DNA of 64,000 nt from Pseudomonas bharatica CSV86 (GCF_000319305.2 NZ_AMWJ02000002.1:1-64000); one strand, 5' to 3'; numbered from the stretch's first letter, positions 41,011 to 50,284 are shown. Notes: generated by a model from the sequence alone, not told the origin. Numbers and translations: made by a program.

Positions 41011-41436
41011 TCACCGCCGAACCTGCTTCAGTTCATCCAGCAGCCCCAGCAACTGCTTCAGCTTCTCCTCCCCGAACTGCCCCTGCAACGCCTGGTAGTT
41101 GGCCTCCATGCACTGGCTCATCGAGGCAAAGCACTGCTCGCCTTTCTCCGCCAGCTCCACCAGCACCCGCCGCTGGTCAGTCTCGGCCTTGCGCCGTTTC
41201 ACCAGTCCCGCCGCCTCCATGCGCACCAGCACGCCGGTCATGCTCGGCTTGAGGATGCAGGCCTGGTCGGCCAGTCGGTAGATCTCCATCTCGCCCTGCT
41301 GGCGCAGGATACGGATCACCCGCCACTGCTGTTCGGTCAGGCCGTGTTCGTTGAGGGAGGGACGGAAAAAGCGCATCGCGGCTTCGCGGGCTTGCAACAA
41401 GGTCAGGGTCAGGGACTGGCGAGGACGGCTGGACAT
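41011..41436 (-). CDS. hpaR: MarR-family repressor of the homoprotocatechuate operon
   Basis: MarR-type regulator of 141 residues with winged helix (LTEQQWRVIRILRQQGEMEIYRLADQACILKPSMTGVLVRMEAAGLVKRR), very like HpaR/HpcR. In E. coli HpaR represses the meta-cleavage operon and its own gene, with release by pathway aromatics. It sits at the far end of the operon in the opposite direction, and a GTTAA-N4-TTAAC palindrome lies 29 bases before its start, matching sites before hpaG1. Confidence 0.9.
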   Translation of the reverse strand: MSSRPRQSLTLTLLQAREAAMRFFRPSLNEHGLTEQQWRVIRILRQQGEMEIYRLADQACILKPSMTGVLVRMEAAGLVKRRKAETDQRRVLVELAEKGEQCFASMSQCMEANYQALQGQFGEEKLKQLLGLLDELKQVRR

Positions 41437-41464
41437 GAAGTGATAAGGGGCTCAGGTTGATCTT

Positions 41465-41478
41465 GTTAACACTTTAAC
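41465..41478. promoter_or_regulatory. HpaR-type operator upstream of hpaR
   Basis: GTTAACACTTTAAC, differing by one base in the spacer from the site at 33524-33537. It implies autorepression. Confidence 0.65.
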
Positions 41479-41603
41479 AAAAAGTCCGACCGCTAACAGT
41501 GCGTGGCATCACCGATCAAATGCACCGGCACGGAGGGGCAAGACAGCATCCCCTGCAACGGCGTTAATGACAGCCTTTCTTCCCTCCTTAAAGGAAACCT
41601 GCC

Positions 41604-41969
41604 ATGACCCTGCACGCCGCCAAACACGACATCCAGCTCAGCGAACTCGACGCCTGGGGCACCGTTGCCGACCTGGGTTCGGAGATTCTCGAAGGTGAAG
41701 TCCGCGCCTTCGGCAAGATGACCTTCGGCGCACCGACCGACGCCATCAGCAGTGCCTATTTCGGCACTACCCAAGGCAGGTTCCGCATGGTCTACCCGTT
41801 CAACGAACAGGCCGTGGTGGTAACGGGCGCGGTGCGCCTGACCGACGAAAGCACCGGGCAGGTCACCGAGTACAAGGTGGGTGACAGCTGGTTCGTGACC
41901 AAGGGCACGCCGGTGCTGTGGGAAATCCTGAGCGAGAGCTTCGTGAAGCATTACTTCGCGGTGGCCTGA
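41604..41969 (+). CDS. Small cupin-domain protein (cupin_3 type)
   Basis: A 121-residue single-domain cupin: RMVYPFNEQAVVVTGAVRLTDESTG, VGDSWFVTKGTPVLWEILSESFVKHYFAVA. Such DUF861/EutQ-like proteins are often encoded beside amine or amino-acid catabolism genes, but their reaction is usually unknown. The start has AAGGAAA about 8 bases upstream. It is flanked by REP doublets, with no obvious operon partner. Confidence 0.8.
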   Translation: MTLHAAKHDIQLSELDAWGTVADLGSEILEGEVRAFGKMTFGAPTDAISSAYFGTTQGRFRMVYPFNEQAVVVTGAVRLTDESTGQVTEYKVGDSWFVTKGTPVLWEILSESFVKHYFAVA

Positions 41970-41986
41970 GTTTCTTAATAAATCCT

Positions 41987-42073
41987 GAGGGCCTCATCGC
42001 TGGCAAGCCAGCTCCCACAGAGTTCGGCAGCGCCGCGGATATTGTGGGAGCTGGCTTGCCAGCGATGAGGCCC
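41987..42073. repeat. REP doublet
   Basis: CCTCATCGCTGGCAAGCCAG and its exact inverse, about 30 bases apart, between the convergent cupin and TetR genes. Confidence 0.9.
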
Positions 42074-42080
42074 TCAAGAT

Positions 42081-42659
42081 CTACACCGAAGCGCGAAGCG
42101 AAGCCGCAAAGATCGTCCACATCGCCCGCAACCGCCGCTCGTATGCCGCCTGCCCGGCATAGATCAGCTCGACGATCAGGCTGTCGACCACCCCGAGATA
42201 GGCATCCACGAACAGCTCGCGCCTGCCCCCGTCCAGTTGCGGGAACTGGCGTTCCAGCGCCTTGCCGAAGACCTCGCCCATCCGCGCCAGATAGCCCTCG
42301 AAACCCGAGGAAACCAGGGGCCGCAGGTCCGCCGGCGGAAAGAACGCCGCCCGCAGCAGGAAGCGCAAATGCGCCGACGCCAGGAAGCGCTCGGACAACT
42401 GCTGCGCATACAGCGCCCCCGGCAAGCCGTCATCGGCGGCAAAACAGCCTTCCACATAGAGCCGCTCGGCCTCGATGGCCCGCTCGAACACCGCCTCGAA
42501 CAGGTCCACCTTGCCGCTGAAATGGGCATACAGCGACGGTTTGCGCATACCCACCGCCACGGCGATATCGTTGAGCGAAGCGGCGTCGTAGCCGGATTCG
42601 GCGAACTGCTCGACAGCTACCAGGCAAATCTTCTCCGCCGAAGGCGACAGCACTCTCAT
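42081..42659 (-). CDS. TetR/AcrR-family regulator
   Basis: 192-residue repressor with an N-terminal helix-turn-helix (AVEQFAESGYDAASLNDIAVAVGMRKPSLYAHFSGKVDLF) and a C-terminal helical ligand domain. The start at 42659 gives a typical short lead-in. No adjacent transporter or divergent operon shows its target; the cupin gene and the FeaR-like gene are the nearest candidates. Confidence 0.87.
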   Translation of the reverse strand: MRVLSPSAEKICLVAVEQFAESGYDAASLNDIAVAVGMRKPSLYAHFSGKVDLFEAVFERAIEAERLYVEGCFAADDGLPGALYAQQLSERFLASAHLRFLLRAAFFPPADLRPLVSSGFEGYLARMGEVFGKALERQFPQLDGGRRELFVDAYLGVVDSLIVELIYAGQAAYERRLRAMWTIFAASLRASV

Positions 42660-42780
42660 TGCATAACTTCCTTGATCAAACGGGCGAATATTCCACGACC
42701 TAGCGACCGATAGGTAGTCACCTCGGGCGAGCCTGGTGCGATCCGCCCAGGCTCAGGTCAACCCATGTTCGAATGTCTCT

Positions 42781-43740
42781 TCAGCTCAGGACGAGGCCCG
42801 CCAGGCTACTGCTGCGGAAGTCCTTGGGTGATTGCTCGAACTGTTTCTTGAACGAACGGCTGAAGTGCGCCGAATCGGTGAAGCCCCACTTGTAAGCGAT
42901 GGTGGTGATCGATTCGGTCTTGTGGATCGGGTTGGCGAGGTCGTCGGCGCTGCGTTGCAGGCGTGCACGCTGGATATAGCGGCAGACGCTGTCGCCCTGC
43001 TCTTCGAACAGGCGATACAGATGGCGTACCGAAATGTTCAGGCGGCTGGCCAGGCTGACCGGGGTCAGGCCGGGCTGGCCAAGGGACTCGTCGATGACCT
43101 TCTGCACATAACTGCGCAAATCGGCGCCTTGCAAGGCGGCAGGCGCACGGCTGTCGTGATCGCTGCCTTCGAGGGCCGAACCAAGCAGCGACAGGAAGGC
43201 GCTGTGCAGCGCGTCGCCCTCGGCCTGTTCGCCATCCTGGGTGCCGCTCTCCTTGCACAACTGGTCCATCAGCAGGTGCAGCATGCGCCCGCAGGCCTTG
43301 CTCTGGGAGATCTTGCCGAAGATCCGTTGGTCACTGCCCAGCTGGCGGCAGACTTCATCGCGGGACAGGCCGAGGGAGGCGTGTTCGATCAGGCCGAAGG
43401 GCGTGATTTCGCAGGCGCCCACCGAGTCCATCAGCAGCATCTCGCCGGGCGCCAGTTGCAGGCTGGTGCCGTTCTGGGTGATCTGGGAAAAACCGGTGCG
43501 CTGGCTGACCAGGAAGCAATGCCGGTCGTTGTCGCGATCGGCCTTGAGACCGTTACGGCGGATCACCCCGGCGTTGGTGCGCAGGTTGGCCATGCCCAGG
43601 CCACCCCGCGACCAGGTGGAAATCTCGCCGATGAACAGCGAGCGGTTGAACGCAAGTTCGGTTTCGAAATACCCGCACGTTGCCTGCATTGCCGCGTTCC
43701 AGCGATCCAGGGCCGAGCCGGTATCCTGATGGATACTCAT
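42781..43740 (-). CDS. FeaR-like AraC-family activator
   Basis: AraC regulator of 319 residues with an AraC_binding_2-type N-domain (YFETELAFNRSLFIGEISTW, LQLAPGEMLLMDSVGACEI) and C-terminal double helix-turn-helix (LTPVSLASRLNISVRHLYRLFEEQGDSVCRYIQ, SITTIAYKWGFTDSAHFSRSFKKQFEQSPKDFR). The architecture matches FeaR, activator of aromatic-amine oxidase and phenylacetaldehyde dehydrogenase. The start MSIHQDTGSALDRW at 43740 is preferred over an ATG 13 codons upstream. The APC permease just beyond could be under its control. Confidence 0.82.
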   Translation of the reverse strand: MSIHQDTGSALDRWNAAMQATCGYFETELAFNRSLFIGEISTWSRGGLGMANLRTNAGVIRRNGLKADRDNDRHCFLVSQRTGFSQITQNGTSLQLAPGEMLLMDSVGACEITPFGLIEHASLGLSRDEVCRQLGSDQRIFGKISQSKACGRMLHLLMDQLCKESGTQDGEQAEGDALHSAFLSLLGSALEGSDHDSRAPAALQGADLRSYVQKVIDESLGQPGLTPVSLASRLNISVRHLYRLFEEQGDSVCRYIQRARLQRSADDLANPIHKTESITTIAYKWGFTDSAHFSRSFKKQFEQSPKDFRSSSLAGLVLS

Positions 43741-43878
43741 GACGTACCTCCACAGTGGCATCTTGTTTTTGTCGGGCAATAGTTAACATGTTATCTATAT
43801 GCACGCAACAATTCTGTAAGCACCTGTGTGGAAGCATATTGAGTGCCAACCTTTCGGTAGGTTGGCTTACACACACCT

Positions 43879-43911
43879 TGTGGGAGCTGGCTTGCCAGCT
43901 CCCACAGAGTT
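43879..43911. repeat. Single REP hairpin
   Basis: TTGTGGGAGCTGGCTTGCCA followed by GCTCCCACAGAG: one compact hairpin without the CGATGAGGCC flanks. It stands downstream of the DUF3156-like gene and may act as its terminator. Confidence 0.8.
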
Positions 43912-43927
43912 TTGCACCGGTTTCGGA

Positions 43928-44515
43928 TCAGTGGTCTTCCAGCACTCTCCTGAAACCAATCAACGCAGTCAGCAACAACTCCCTCTGCTGCGAATCAACG
44001 CGGATATACCGCCGAAACGCCGGCATCCGGTTGACCACTTCACTACCGCCCATATGCTCCAGGACCACCGTCCACTGCCCGTCGGCACGCTCCAGGCGCA
44101 GGCGTTTGAAATCCAGTGGCATCAGCGCCTGGTACAGCGTCCGGTCCTGCTCCAGGCGCTGGCGCAGGGTCTCCATCAACCCCGCCTCACCGCCCTTCTG
44201 CTTCCAGCCCAGACCGCTGCGACGAATCGCGCCAGTGTGGTGCAATTCCAGGGTCGCACTGCCCCCGGATGCGGCACTGCACTGCAAACGAAACTCGCAG
44301 ACCACGATGTGCATGAGCAACTGCGATTCGGTGCGCTCGTGCACCTCGAACGTCACCCCGTCCGCCAGGCTGAAACATGCCCGGCCGGGCTCAAGTACCT
44401 GGCACCCGGCCAGGCCGAGATTGCGCCGCAAATGCTCCAGAGTCACCCCCGGGCGATAGCCCGAGGGTGCACGGTCAAACAGTTTTTGCCAGAGGTTCGG
44501 CGTAGTGGCTGCCAT
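43928..44515 (-). CDS. DUF3156-like protein
   Basis: A 195-residue soluble protein with no assigned reaction (SGYRPGVTLEHLRRNLG, GVTFEVHERTESQLLMHIVVCEFRL, LMPLDFKRLRLERADGQWTVVLEHMGGSEVVNRMPAFRRYI). The pattern matches the DUF3156 family, usually encoded with amino-acid or amine permeases. The start at 44515 overlaps the end of the permease gene by 41 bases, so the two are co-expressed. Assignment by family resemblance only. Confidence 0.7.
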   Translation of the reverse strand: MAATTPNLWQKLFDRAPSGYRPGVTLEHLRRNLGLAGCQVLEPGRACFSLADGVTFEVHERTESQLLMHIVVCEFRLQCSAASGGSATLELHHTGAIRRSGLGWKQKGGEAGLMETLRQRLEQDRTLYQALMPLDFKRLRLERADGQWTVVLEHMGGSEVVNRMPAFRRYIRVDSQQRELLLTALIGFRRVLEDH

Positions 44516-45977
44516 GATGGACTCCAGGTTCGTTGGCAAACTCCTTCGCCAGGACGTCCTCGACCGAGGCCGGCTTGAACGGATTGACCCGCTGCACCAC
44601 CAGCGTCCAGAACAGCGCATAGGCCGCGGTGCCCCCGAGCATCCAGGCAAACGGCACATAGACGTCCGCAGGATTCATGCCCGGCGGGGTGATGAACCAC
44701 ATGCCCAGGACAATACCGACGCTCGACAGGATCTGCGGCAGCGGGAACAGCGGCGAGCGGTAGGCACGCGGCAGGTCCGGGCGGCGGATGCGCAGGATCA
44801 CCACCGACAGGGTCACCAGCAGGTACGCGGTGCTCCAGGCGCAGACCGCCGCCAGCACCAGGTGCATGATGTTGTCGGTGTTGCCGCCCAGGTACAGGGC
44901 GTGCAGGCAGGGAATCAGCATCGCCACCAGGATGCACAGCAGCGGGGTCTTGAAACGCGGGTGCAGGTAGGTGAAGACCCTGGGCAGCGCGCCGTCCACG
45001 GCCATGCCATAGAGGATGCGCGGCACGCCGGCCATCAGGGTATTGATGGTCGCGGCCCCGGCGAACAGGAAGCCGATGCCCAGCCACAGCGGGCCGATGT
45101 TACCCATCACCTGCTCGGCGAATTTCGGGATGGCCATCGGCGTGTCGAGAAGATGCACGCCGGAAGCGGCGTCGAGCACCACGTTCTCCACCTGGCGCTT
45201 CATGGCCGCACCGTAGATGAACATGCAGCTGGCCACGCCCAGCAGGCCGAGGGCCATGGCCCGCGGCATGGTCCGCGCCGAACGGCGCAGGTCCGGGGCC
45301 AGCGGGGTGACGAACTCGCAGCCGACGAACATGAACATGGCCATGCCCACCAGGGACAGCACGGTGACCAGGTCGGTCCCGACCATGGACTCGCCGAACC
45401 AGCCATCCAGTTGCACCGCCGGGGCAGCGACCAGGCCAAGCACGCCGAACACCATCAGGGTGGTCCACATGCCGAAGGTGAGGATGATTTCCGCCTTGCC
45501 GAAGGCACTGACGCCGAAGGCATTGAGGATCGCAAAGACCACCACGAAGCCGACCCCCAGCAGCCAGGAGCCACCGGCGGACTCGGCCAGGGTGTTGAGG
45601 TGTTCGAAGTTCACCAGGGCCATGACCCCGGCGAGGATGGTCTCGGCGGTACCGGCGAAGACATGCACGATCAGGTACGCCGAGAGGGTGCCGGTGATGG
45701 CGAAGAAACGGCCCATGCCGCAGTTGATGTAGTCATAGACCGAACCGGTGGTCGGCAGGATCGCTGCGGCTTCGGCGAAGGTGGTCGATTGCGCCAGCAT
45801 CAACAGCACCGCGATCAGCATCGCCATGGCGAAGGCGCTGCCGCCGATGCCGAAGCCCATGGTCGCGGTCAGGATGACAGGGCTGGCCATGATCAGGCCG
45901 ATGGTGCTGGCCAGGGCGGTGGGAAACCCGATCGTGCCCCGGTTCAGGTGCGCGCTGAGCGTGTCGTTGAGCGACAT
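44475..45977 (-). CDS. APC-superfamily amino-acid/amine permease
   Basis: Inner-membrane transporter of 500 residues with about 12 helices. The N-terminal GTIGFPTALASTIGLIMASPVIL and SVYDYINCGMGRFFAITGTLSAYLIV, and AGAATINTLMAGVPRILYGMAVDGALPRVF in the second half, are typical of APC transporters. The substrate is unknown. Proximity to a FeaR-like activator and to the hpa operon suggests tyramine or phenylethylamine-like compounds, which are degraded through (4-hydroxy)phenylacetate; this is inference. Confidence 0.82.
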   Translation of the reverse strand: MSLNDTLSAHLNRGTIGFPTALASTIGLIMASPVILTATMGFGIGGSAFAMAMLIAVLLMLAQSTTFAEAAAILPTTGSVYDYINCGMGRFFAITGTLSAYLIVHVFAGTAETILAGVMALVNFEHLNTLAESAGGSWLLGVGFVVVFAILNAFGVSAFGKAEIILTFGMWTTLMVFGVLGLVAAPAVQLDGWFGESMVGTDLVTVLSLVGMAMFMFVGCEFVTPLAPDLRRSARTMPRAMALGLLGVASCMFIYGAAMKRQVENVVLDAASGVHLLDTPMAIPKFAEQVMGNIGPLWLGIGFLFAGAATINTLMAGVPRILYGMAVDGALPRVFTYLHPRFKTPLLCILVAMLIPCLHALYLGGNTDNIMHLVLAAVCAWSTAYLLVTLSVVILRIRRPDLPRAYRSPLFPLPQILSSVGIVLGMWFITPPGMNPADVYVPFAWMLGGTAAYALFWTLVVQRVNPFKPASVEDVLAKEFANEPGVHHGSHYAEPLAKTV

Positions 45978-46109
45978 GGTGAAGACCTCAAGTGCCGTTG
46001 TTATGGTTGTGCGTCACTCTGCGCCGCACTCCATTGCACGTCTTGCCCCAGGCTGCCGGGGGTTTTGTTGCTGGCTGCCAGGCCTTGAGAGGGAGGTTGC
46101 CTGTACTGG

Positions 46110-46193
46110 CCTCATCGCTGGCAAGCCAGCTCCCACAGGGTTTGAGGTGCATGCGGTCACTGTGGGAGCTGGCTTGCCAGCGATGAGGCCCTC
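46110..46193. repeat. REP doublet
   Basis: CCTCATCGCTGGCAAGCCAG and its inverse, between the APC permease start and the thioesterase stop. Confidence 0.9.
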
Positions 46194-46205
46194 AGGAACT
46201 ACACA

Positions 46206-46703
46206 TCAACCTTGCCCATGCGCCTTCTGCTTCAACCGCTCGGTATCCACCTGCACGAACACCGAGTCCGCCGTCACCGTCAGTACATCCCCCGCCCACA
46301 CCTCGCAGATCACCCGGGTCTTGCGCCCCGGCTCGCCTTCGACCCGTGCCTTCAAGGTCAGCTCCACGCCCATCGGCGTCGGCTTCAGGTAGGTCAGCCC
46401 CAGGTGCCCAGTGACGCAGTCGATGCGCGGCAACGACCCTGGCTCGCGCCCTTGGGCGCGGTAGTGATACGCCATTGCCGTCCAGTTCGAGTGGCAATCC
46501 ACCAGCATCGCCAGCAGCCCGCCATAGACCAGGCCGGGCCAGCCGCAGAAGGTGCTGTCGGGAGAATGGGTGCAGACCACATGGACGCCATCATCGGCCC
46601 AATGGCTTTTCAGATGCAGGCCGCTCGGGTGGGCCGAGCCGCAGCCATAGCAGACGCCGTCCGGCGCTGCCAGGTCCTGGAGGGAGGGTGCTGGGTTGTT
46701 CAT
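46206..46703 (-). CDS. PaaI-type hot-dog thioesterase
   Basis: 165-residue acyl-CoA thioesterase-like protein: CYGCGSAHPSGLHLKSHW (a Cys pair common to this subgroup), FCGWPGLVYGGLLAMLVDCHSNWTAMAYH with the hot-dog helix, and LGLTYLKPTPMGVELTLKARV. Substrate unknown. It is a single gene with its own upstream region, convergent with nothing obvious. Confidence 0.82.
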   Translation of the reverse strand: MNNPAPSLQDLAAPDGVCYGCGSAHPSGLHLKSHWADDGVHVVCTHSPDSTFCGWPGLVYGGLLAMLVDCHSNWTAMAYHYRAQGREPGSLPRIDCVTGHLGLTYLKPTPMGVELTLKARVEGEPGRKTRVICEVWAGDVLTVTADSVFVQVDTERLKQKAHGQG

Positions 46704-46852
46704 TTGTTTCCAGATTTGTTTTTGTTGGAAAGTTCAGATGTTAACGCTGCAAGCGCCGATGCGTCATTAAGTCTCATATGGCTACCCGCCATGCCAGGAA
46801 GGAGTAAGCTAGGCGCCCAGCAAGGCCCCACATCAGAACAAGGACTGCTGCG

Positions 46853-47255
46853 ATGATTGCTCAAGATGCCAGCTGGCATTATGCCGATGACGGTTCCCCA
46901 CGCCACGCCCCCTACACCGGGCTGTTCCTGGCCTGGAGCGCCAACCGCGACCTGCTCAGCCGCGACTTCAAGGCCGATTACGACGCCGAGATCCAGGCCC
47001 TCGCCGAACGCCTGCTGACCCCGCCCGCTTCTTCCAGTTGTGCTGCGACAGCCTGCTGGTGGACGAAGACCTCAACCGCCAGGGCAATGCCTTCGCTGCC
47101 CACTACCTTGGCCGCAAGGCCCGTCCCTGCCCGACGACCTGACTCAGTTGCTCGGCATCGTCGGCATCGACGAGCCCGGCGCCAGTTGGGAACACTACGA
47201 CCTGCTCGCGCCGCGCCTCGACCAACGGTTCGCCCAATGGCAGGCCGGCCAGTGA
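46853..47255 (+). CDS. Small hypothetical protein, frame interrupted
   Basis: A conserved-looking protein of about 134 residues, starting MIAQDASWHYADDGSPRHAPYTG. Two single-base losses break the frame: a C in GACCCCGCCC near 47025 and a G in AAGGCCCG near 47115. Correcting both gives LLTPARFFQLCCDSLLVDED and GRKGPSLPDDLTQLLG, ending ...RFAQWQAGQ at 47255. The first segment resembles small DUF proteins found near toxin or immunity genes, but I cannot assign a role. It is preceded by GGACTGCTGCG without a strong ribosome site. Confidence 0.65.
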
Positions 47256-47414
47256 ACCTGACGCGATAAAAACTGTCTTCTCGCGGTGGCTTGTCGCGGC
47301 ACTCCCTGACTGACAAGCCCCGGGGACGTCCATCGGTTATCCCCTTTTTTCGTTGCGCTGGCGGCAGGCATGCCGGTCGGCGGTTTTCATTTTTTCTTCT
47401 CGGGGAAGATAACC

Positions 47415-48059
47415 ATGCGCCTGCTTCGCCCTCTCCGCGCACGCTCCGCCGTGCTTCCCGCAGTGTTCGCCGGCCTGCTGCTGAACACCCTCGCCCATGC
47501 CGAAGAACCTGCCAGCGACGACCGCTGGGTCAGCGACAGTCTCAGCACCTACGTACGCAGCGGCCCCACCGACGGCCACCGACTGGTCGGCACTCTCAAG
47601 TCCGGGCAGAAGGTCAAGCTGCTCGGCAGCCAGGGCAACTACAGCCAGGTCCGTGGCGAGTCCGGCGATACTGTGTGGATTGCCAGCAGCGATCTGCAAA
47701 ACGTGCCCGGCCAGGCCGAGCGCCTGCCGCAACTGACCGAGCGGGTCGCCCAGCTCGAGCAGGAACTGAAAACCATCGATGACAGCTGGAAGAACCGCGT
47801 CCAGGGCATGCAGGAAACCATGGACTCGCGCAAGCAACTGGTGGACGAGCTCCAGGCACGCAACCAGTCCCTCAGCGAAGAGCTCACCCAGGCCCAGTCG
47901 CAGCTGCGTGATACCCAGGCCCGTCTTGGCGACGAGAACAAGCAGGTGATGATGCGTTACATGGTGTACGGCGGCGGCATCGCCGGGGCGGGCCTGCTCG
48001 CCGGGCTGATCCTCCCGGCGCTGACCCGCAGCCGCAAGCGCAACAGCGGCTGGGCCTAA
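47415..48059 (+). CDS. SH3-domain coiled-coil membrane protein (YgiM/TIGR04211 type)
   Basis: 214-residue envelope protein: a signal peptide (VFAGLLLNTLAHA), a bacterial SH3 domain (RWVSDSLSTYVRSGPTDGHRLVGTLKSGQKVKLLG), a coiled coil (about residues 95-175, TERVAQLEQELKTIDDSW...) and a C-terminal membrane helix (YGGGIAGAGLLAGLILPAL) followed by basic residues. The layout is that of YgiM-type proteins. The start at 47415 (MRLLRPLRARSA) gives a clean signal peptide; the upstream ATG at 47370 would spoil it. Confidence 0.85.
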   Translation: MRLLRPLRARSAVLPAVFAGLLLNTLAHAEEPASDDRWVSDSLSTYVRSGPTDGHRLVGTLKSGQKVKLLGSQGNYSQVRGESGDTVWIASSDLQNVPGQAERLPQLTERVAQLEQELKTIDDSWKNRVQGMQETMDSRKQLVDELQARNQSLSEELTQAQSQLRDTQARLGDENKQVMMRYMVYGGGIAGAGLLAGLILPALTRSRKRNSGWA

Positions 48060-48997
48060 TCGCGGGTAAGTGCATAGGGCCCGCTGGCAAGCTGCTCGCG
48101 CAAGAATGCCACGCACGCCCGCACCTTCGCCGAGGCAGACGAGCGTACCGCCGTCACCGCCCAGATATCGGCCGGCTGGTACCAGGCCGGCAGCACCTGC
48201 ACCAGTGCGCCGCTGGCCAGGCTGTTGGCGATGTCCCACTGCGAAGCCATGATGATGCCGTGGCCATCATGGGCCCACTGGCGCACGATATCGCTGTGAT
48301 TGGACGCCATGGGCCCGGTGACCTTGACCGTTTCCGCGCCGTTGGGGCCGACCAGGCGCCAGACCCCGAAACGGTCGTCGCGGCTGCGAAACAACAGGCA
48401 GTCGTGCTGGGCCAGGTCCGCCGCCACCTTGGGCACCCCGCGCTGCTCCAGATACTCCGGGGCCGCCGCCAGCACCCGGGTGCTTTCGGCGATGCGGTGG
48501 GCAATCAGGTGCTTTTCCTGGACCTCGCCGACGCGAATATCGATATCGAAATTGTCAGCGATCAGGTCGACCCGGCGATCCAGCAGTTCAACCCACACCT
48601 CCAGCGCCGGATACTGGCGGCGCAGTAGCGAGAGAATCGGCGCAATATGTTCCCGGCCCAGGCGCAGGCTGGTGCACAGCCGCAATGTCCCCTGCGGCTC
48701 GCGCTGGCCGCCGGACAGCGCATCCACCATCGCCCCCACGTCTTCGAGGATCTTCTGCGCCCAGACGAAGGCGGCCTCGCCATCGCTGGTGATATTCACC
48801 CGCCGCGTGGTGCGGTTGAACAGCTTGACCCCGAGCTGTTCCTCGAGCGTGGCGATGCGCTTGCTCACATGCGCCGGCGACAGGCCGGTCTCGCTGGCGG
48901 CGGCGATGAAGCTCGAGCGCCGGGCCACTTCGCAGAACAGCTGGAGGTCACGCAGCAAGGGCTCATTATTCGCTGTGAGCACATTCTGATTCTTCAT
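48056..48997 (-). CDS. LysR-family transcriptional regulator
   Basis: 313-residue LysR protein with N-terminal winged helix (LLRDLQLFCEVARRSSFIAAASETGLSPAHVSKRIATLEEQLGVKLFNRTTRRV) and a type 2 periplasmic-binding-like effector domain. It is divergent from, and 90 bases away from, the Gfo/Idh/MocA-MFS-aroQ genes, so it probably controls them. Its stop overlaps the convergent SH3 gene's stop by 4 bases. Confidence 0.88.
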   Translation of the reverse strand: MKNQNVLTANNEPLLRDLQLFCEVARRSSFIAAASETGLSPAHVSKRIATLEEQLGVKLFNRTTRRVNITSDGEAAFVWAQKILEDVGAMVDALSGGQREPQGTLRLCTSLRLGREHIAPILSLLRRQYPALEVWVELLDRRVDLIADNFDIDIRVGEVQEKHLIAHRIAESTRVLAAAPEYLEQRGVPKVAADLAQHDCLLFRSRDDRFGVWRLVGPNGAETVKVTGPMASNHSDIVRQWAHDGHGIIMASQWDIANSLASGALVQVLPAWYQPADIWAVTAVRSSASAKVRACVAFLREQLASGPYALTRD

Positions 48998-49087
48998 TGC
49001 GCCCGATTATCTCCTGGGACTTTTTATTTAGGCTCTCACATAACCTGCTTTGCCTTGAAGCAGGATTAAAAAAAACAAGAGAGACCC

Positions 49088-50140
49088 ATGAAGAAGATCC
49101 GCATTGCCGTGGCCGGCGCCGGGCTGATCGGCCGCCGCCATATCGAACTGATCCAGGCCAGCAGCGAGTGCGAACTGGCCGCCATCGTCGATCCGCTGCC
49201 GGCTACCGCCGCCTATGCCGAAGGCCTCGGCGTGCCGCTGTTCGCCGATCTCGACAGCCTGCTCGCCAGCGAACGACCCGATGGCGTGATTCTCGCCACG
49301 CCCAACCAGCTGCATGTCGAAGGCGCCCTGGCCTGCGTCGCCCGTGGCGTGCCGGCGCTGATCGAGAAACCGGTCGCCCACACCCTGGACGAAGGCAAGC
49401 GCCTGCTGGCCATTGCCGAACAGGCCGGGGCCAGGTTGCTGGTCGGCCATCACCGTGCCCATAGCGCGATCCTGGAAAAGGCCCGGGAGGTGATCGCCGA
49501 GGGCGTGCTGGGCAACCTGGTGGCGGTGATGGGCAGCGCGCTGTTCTACAAGCCCGACGACTACTTCGACGCCGCCCCCTGGCGCCGCGAGGCCGGTGGC
49601 GGACCGGTGCTGATCAACATGATCCATGAAATCGGCAACCTGCGTTCGCTGTGCGGCGAGATCGTCGCGGTACAGGCCCAGGCGTCCAGCGCCACCCGTG
49701 GTTTCGCCGTGGAGGACACGGTGTCCATCAGCCTGCGCTTCGCCAGTGGCGCGCTGGGCACCTTCATGCTTTCCGATACCGCCGCCTGTGCCCGCAGTTG
49801 GGAACAGACCGCGCGGGAAAACCATGACTACCCGAGTTATGCCGACGAGGACTGCTACGTGCTGGCCGGCACCCAGGGTTCGCTGTCGATCCCGACCATG
49901 CGTCTGAAGTACTACGGTAAACGCGAGGATCGCTCGTGGTGGAAGCCGTTCGAGACGGCGGTAGCGCAGTTGCAGGAAGCCGATCCGCTAGCGCGTCAAC
50001 TGGCGCACTTCTGCCAGGTGATCCGCGGTGAAGCGCAGCCGCTGGTCAGTGTGAGGGATGGACTGCGCAACCTGCAGATCGTCGATGCGATCAGCGAGGC
50101 GGCGCGGACCGGGCAGATCGTTTCGACCGAAGAGTTGTAG
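49088..50140 (+). CDS. Gfo/Idh/MocA-family oxidoreductase
   Basis: NAD(P)-dependent dehydrogenase of 350 residues: Rossmann fold AVAGAGLIGRRHIELI, VILATPNQLHVEGALACVARGVPALIEKP with the catalytic Lys of the EKP motif, and GGGPVLINMIHEIGNLR with the conserved His. GAGAGA precedes the ATG by about 6 bases. Followed by a MFS metabolite transporter and a type II dehydroquinase, it may act on quinate, shikimate or a related cyclic polyol. Confidence 0.87.
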   Translation: MKKIRIAVAGAGLIGRRHIELIQASSECELAAIVDPLPATAAYAEGLGVPLFADLDSLLASERPDGVILATPNQLHVEGALACVARGVPALIEKPVAHTLDEGKRLLAIAEQAGARLLVGHHRAHSAILEKAREVIAEGVLGNLVAVMGSALFYKPDDYFDAAPWRREAGGGPVLINMIHEIGNLRSLCGEIVAVQAQASSATRGFAVEDTVSISLRFASGALGTFMLSDTAACARSWEQTARENHDYPSYADEDCYVLAGTQGSLSIPTMRLKYYGKREDRSWWKPFETAVAQLQEADPLARQLAHFCQVIRGEAQPLVSVRDGLRNLQIVDAISEAARTGQIVSTEEL

Positions 50141-50150
50141 AGACCTTTCG

Positions 50151-50250
50151 GGCCTTATCGCTGGCAAGCCAGCTCCCACAGGTATCGAGTGCACCGCTGG
50201 ACCTGTGGGAGCTGGCTTGTCGGACCGCCGCACCGCAGCGATGAGGCCCT
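50151..50250. repeat. REP doublet with variant stem
   Basis: GGGCCTTATCGCTGGCAAGC inverted against a second copy whose stem carries GTCGGACCGCCGCACCGCAG, closely related to the variant at 32400. It lies between the oxidoreductase and the MFS gene. Confidence 0.88.
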
Positions 50251-50284
50251 CGAGAACACCATAAAAACAACAAGAGTGAACACC

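Noticed and set aside
43783..43796. AGTTAACATGTTAT as a third HpaR operator
   Set aside because: It shares GTTAAC but lacks the GTTAA-N4-TTAAC symmetry; it may be an unrelated site in front of the FeaR-like gene.
44505..46088. A 527-codon open frame antisense to the APC permease, rich in His, Gln and Gly
   Set aside because: Low-complexity shadow of a membrane protein gene; no domain or ribosome site.
36543..50250. Repeated GTGGGAGCTGGCTTGCCAGC units as a possible CRISPR array
   Set aside because: Copies are inverted pairs separated by kilobases and genes, not regularly spaced direct repeats with spacers; they are REP/REPIN elements.
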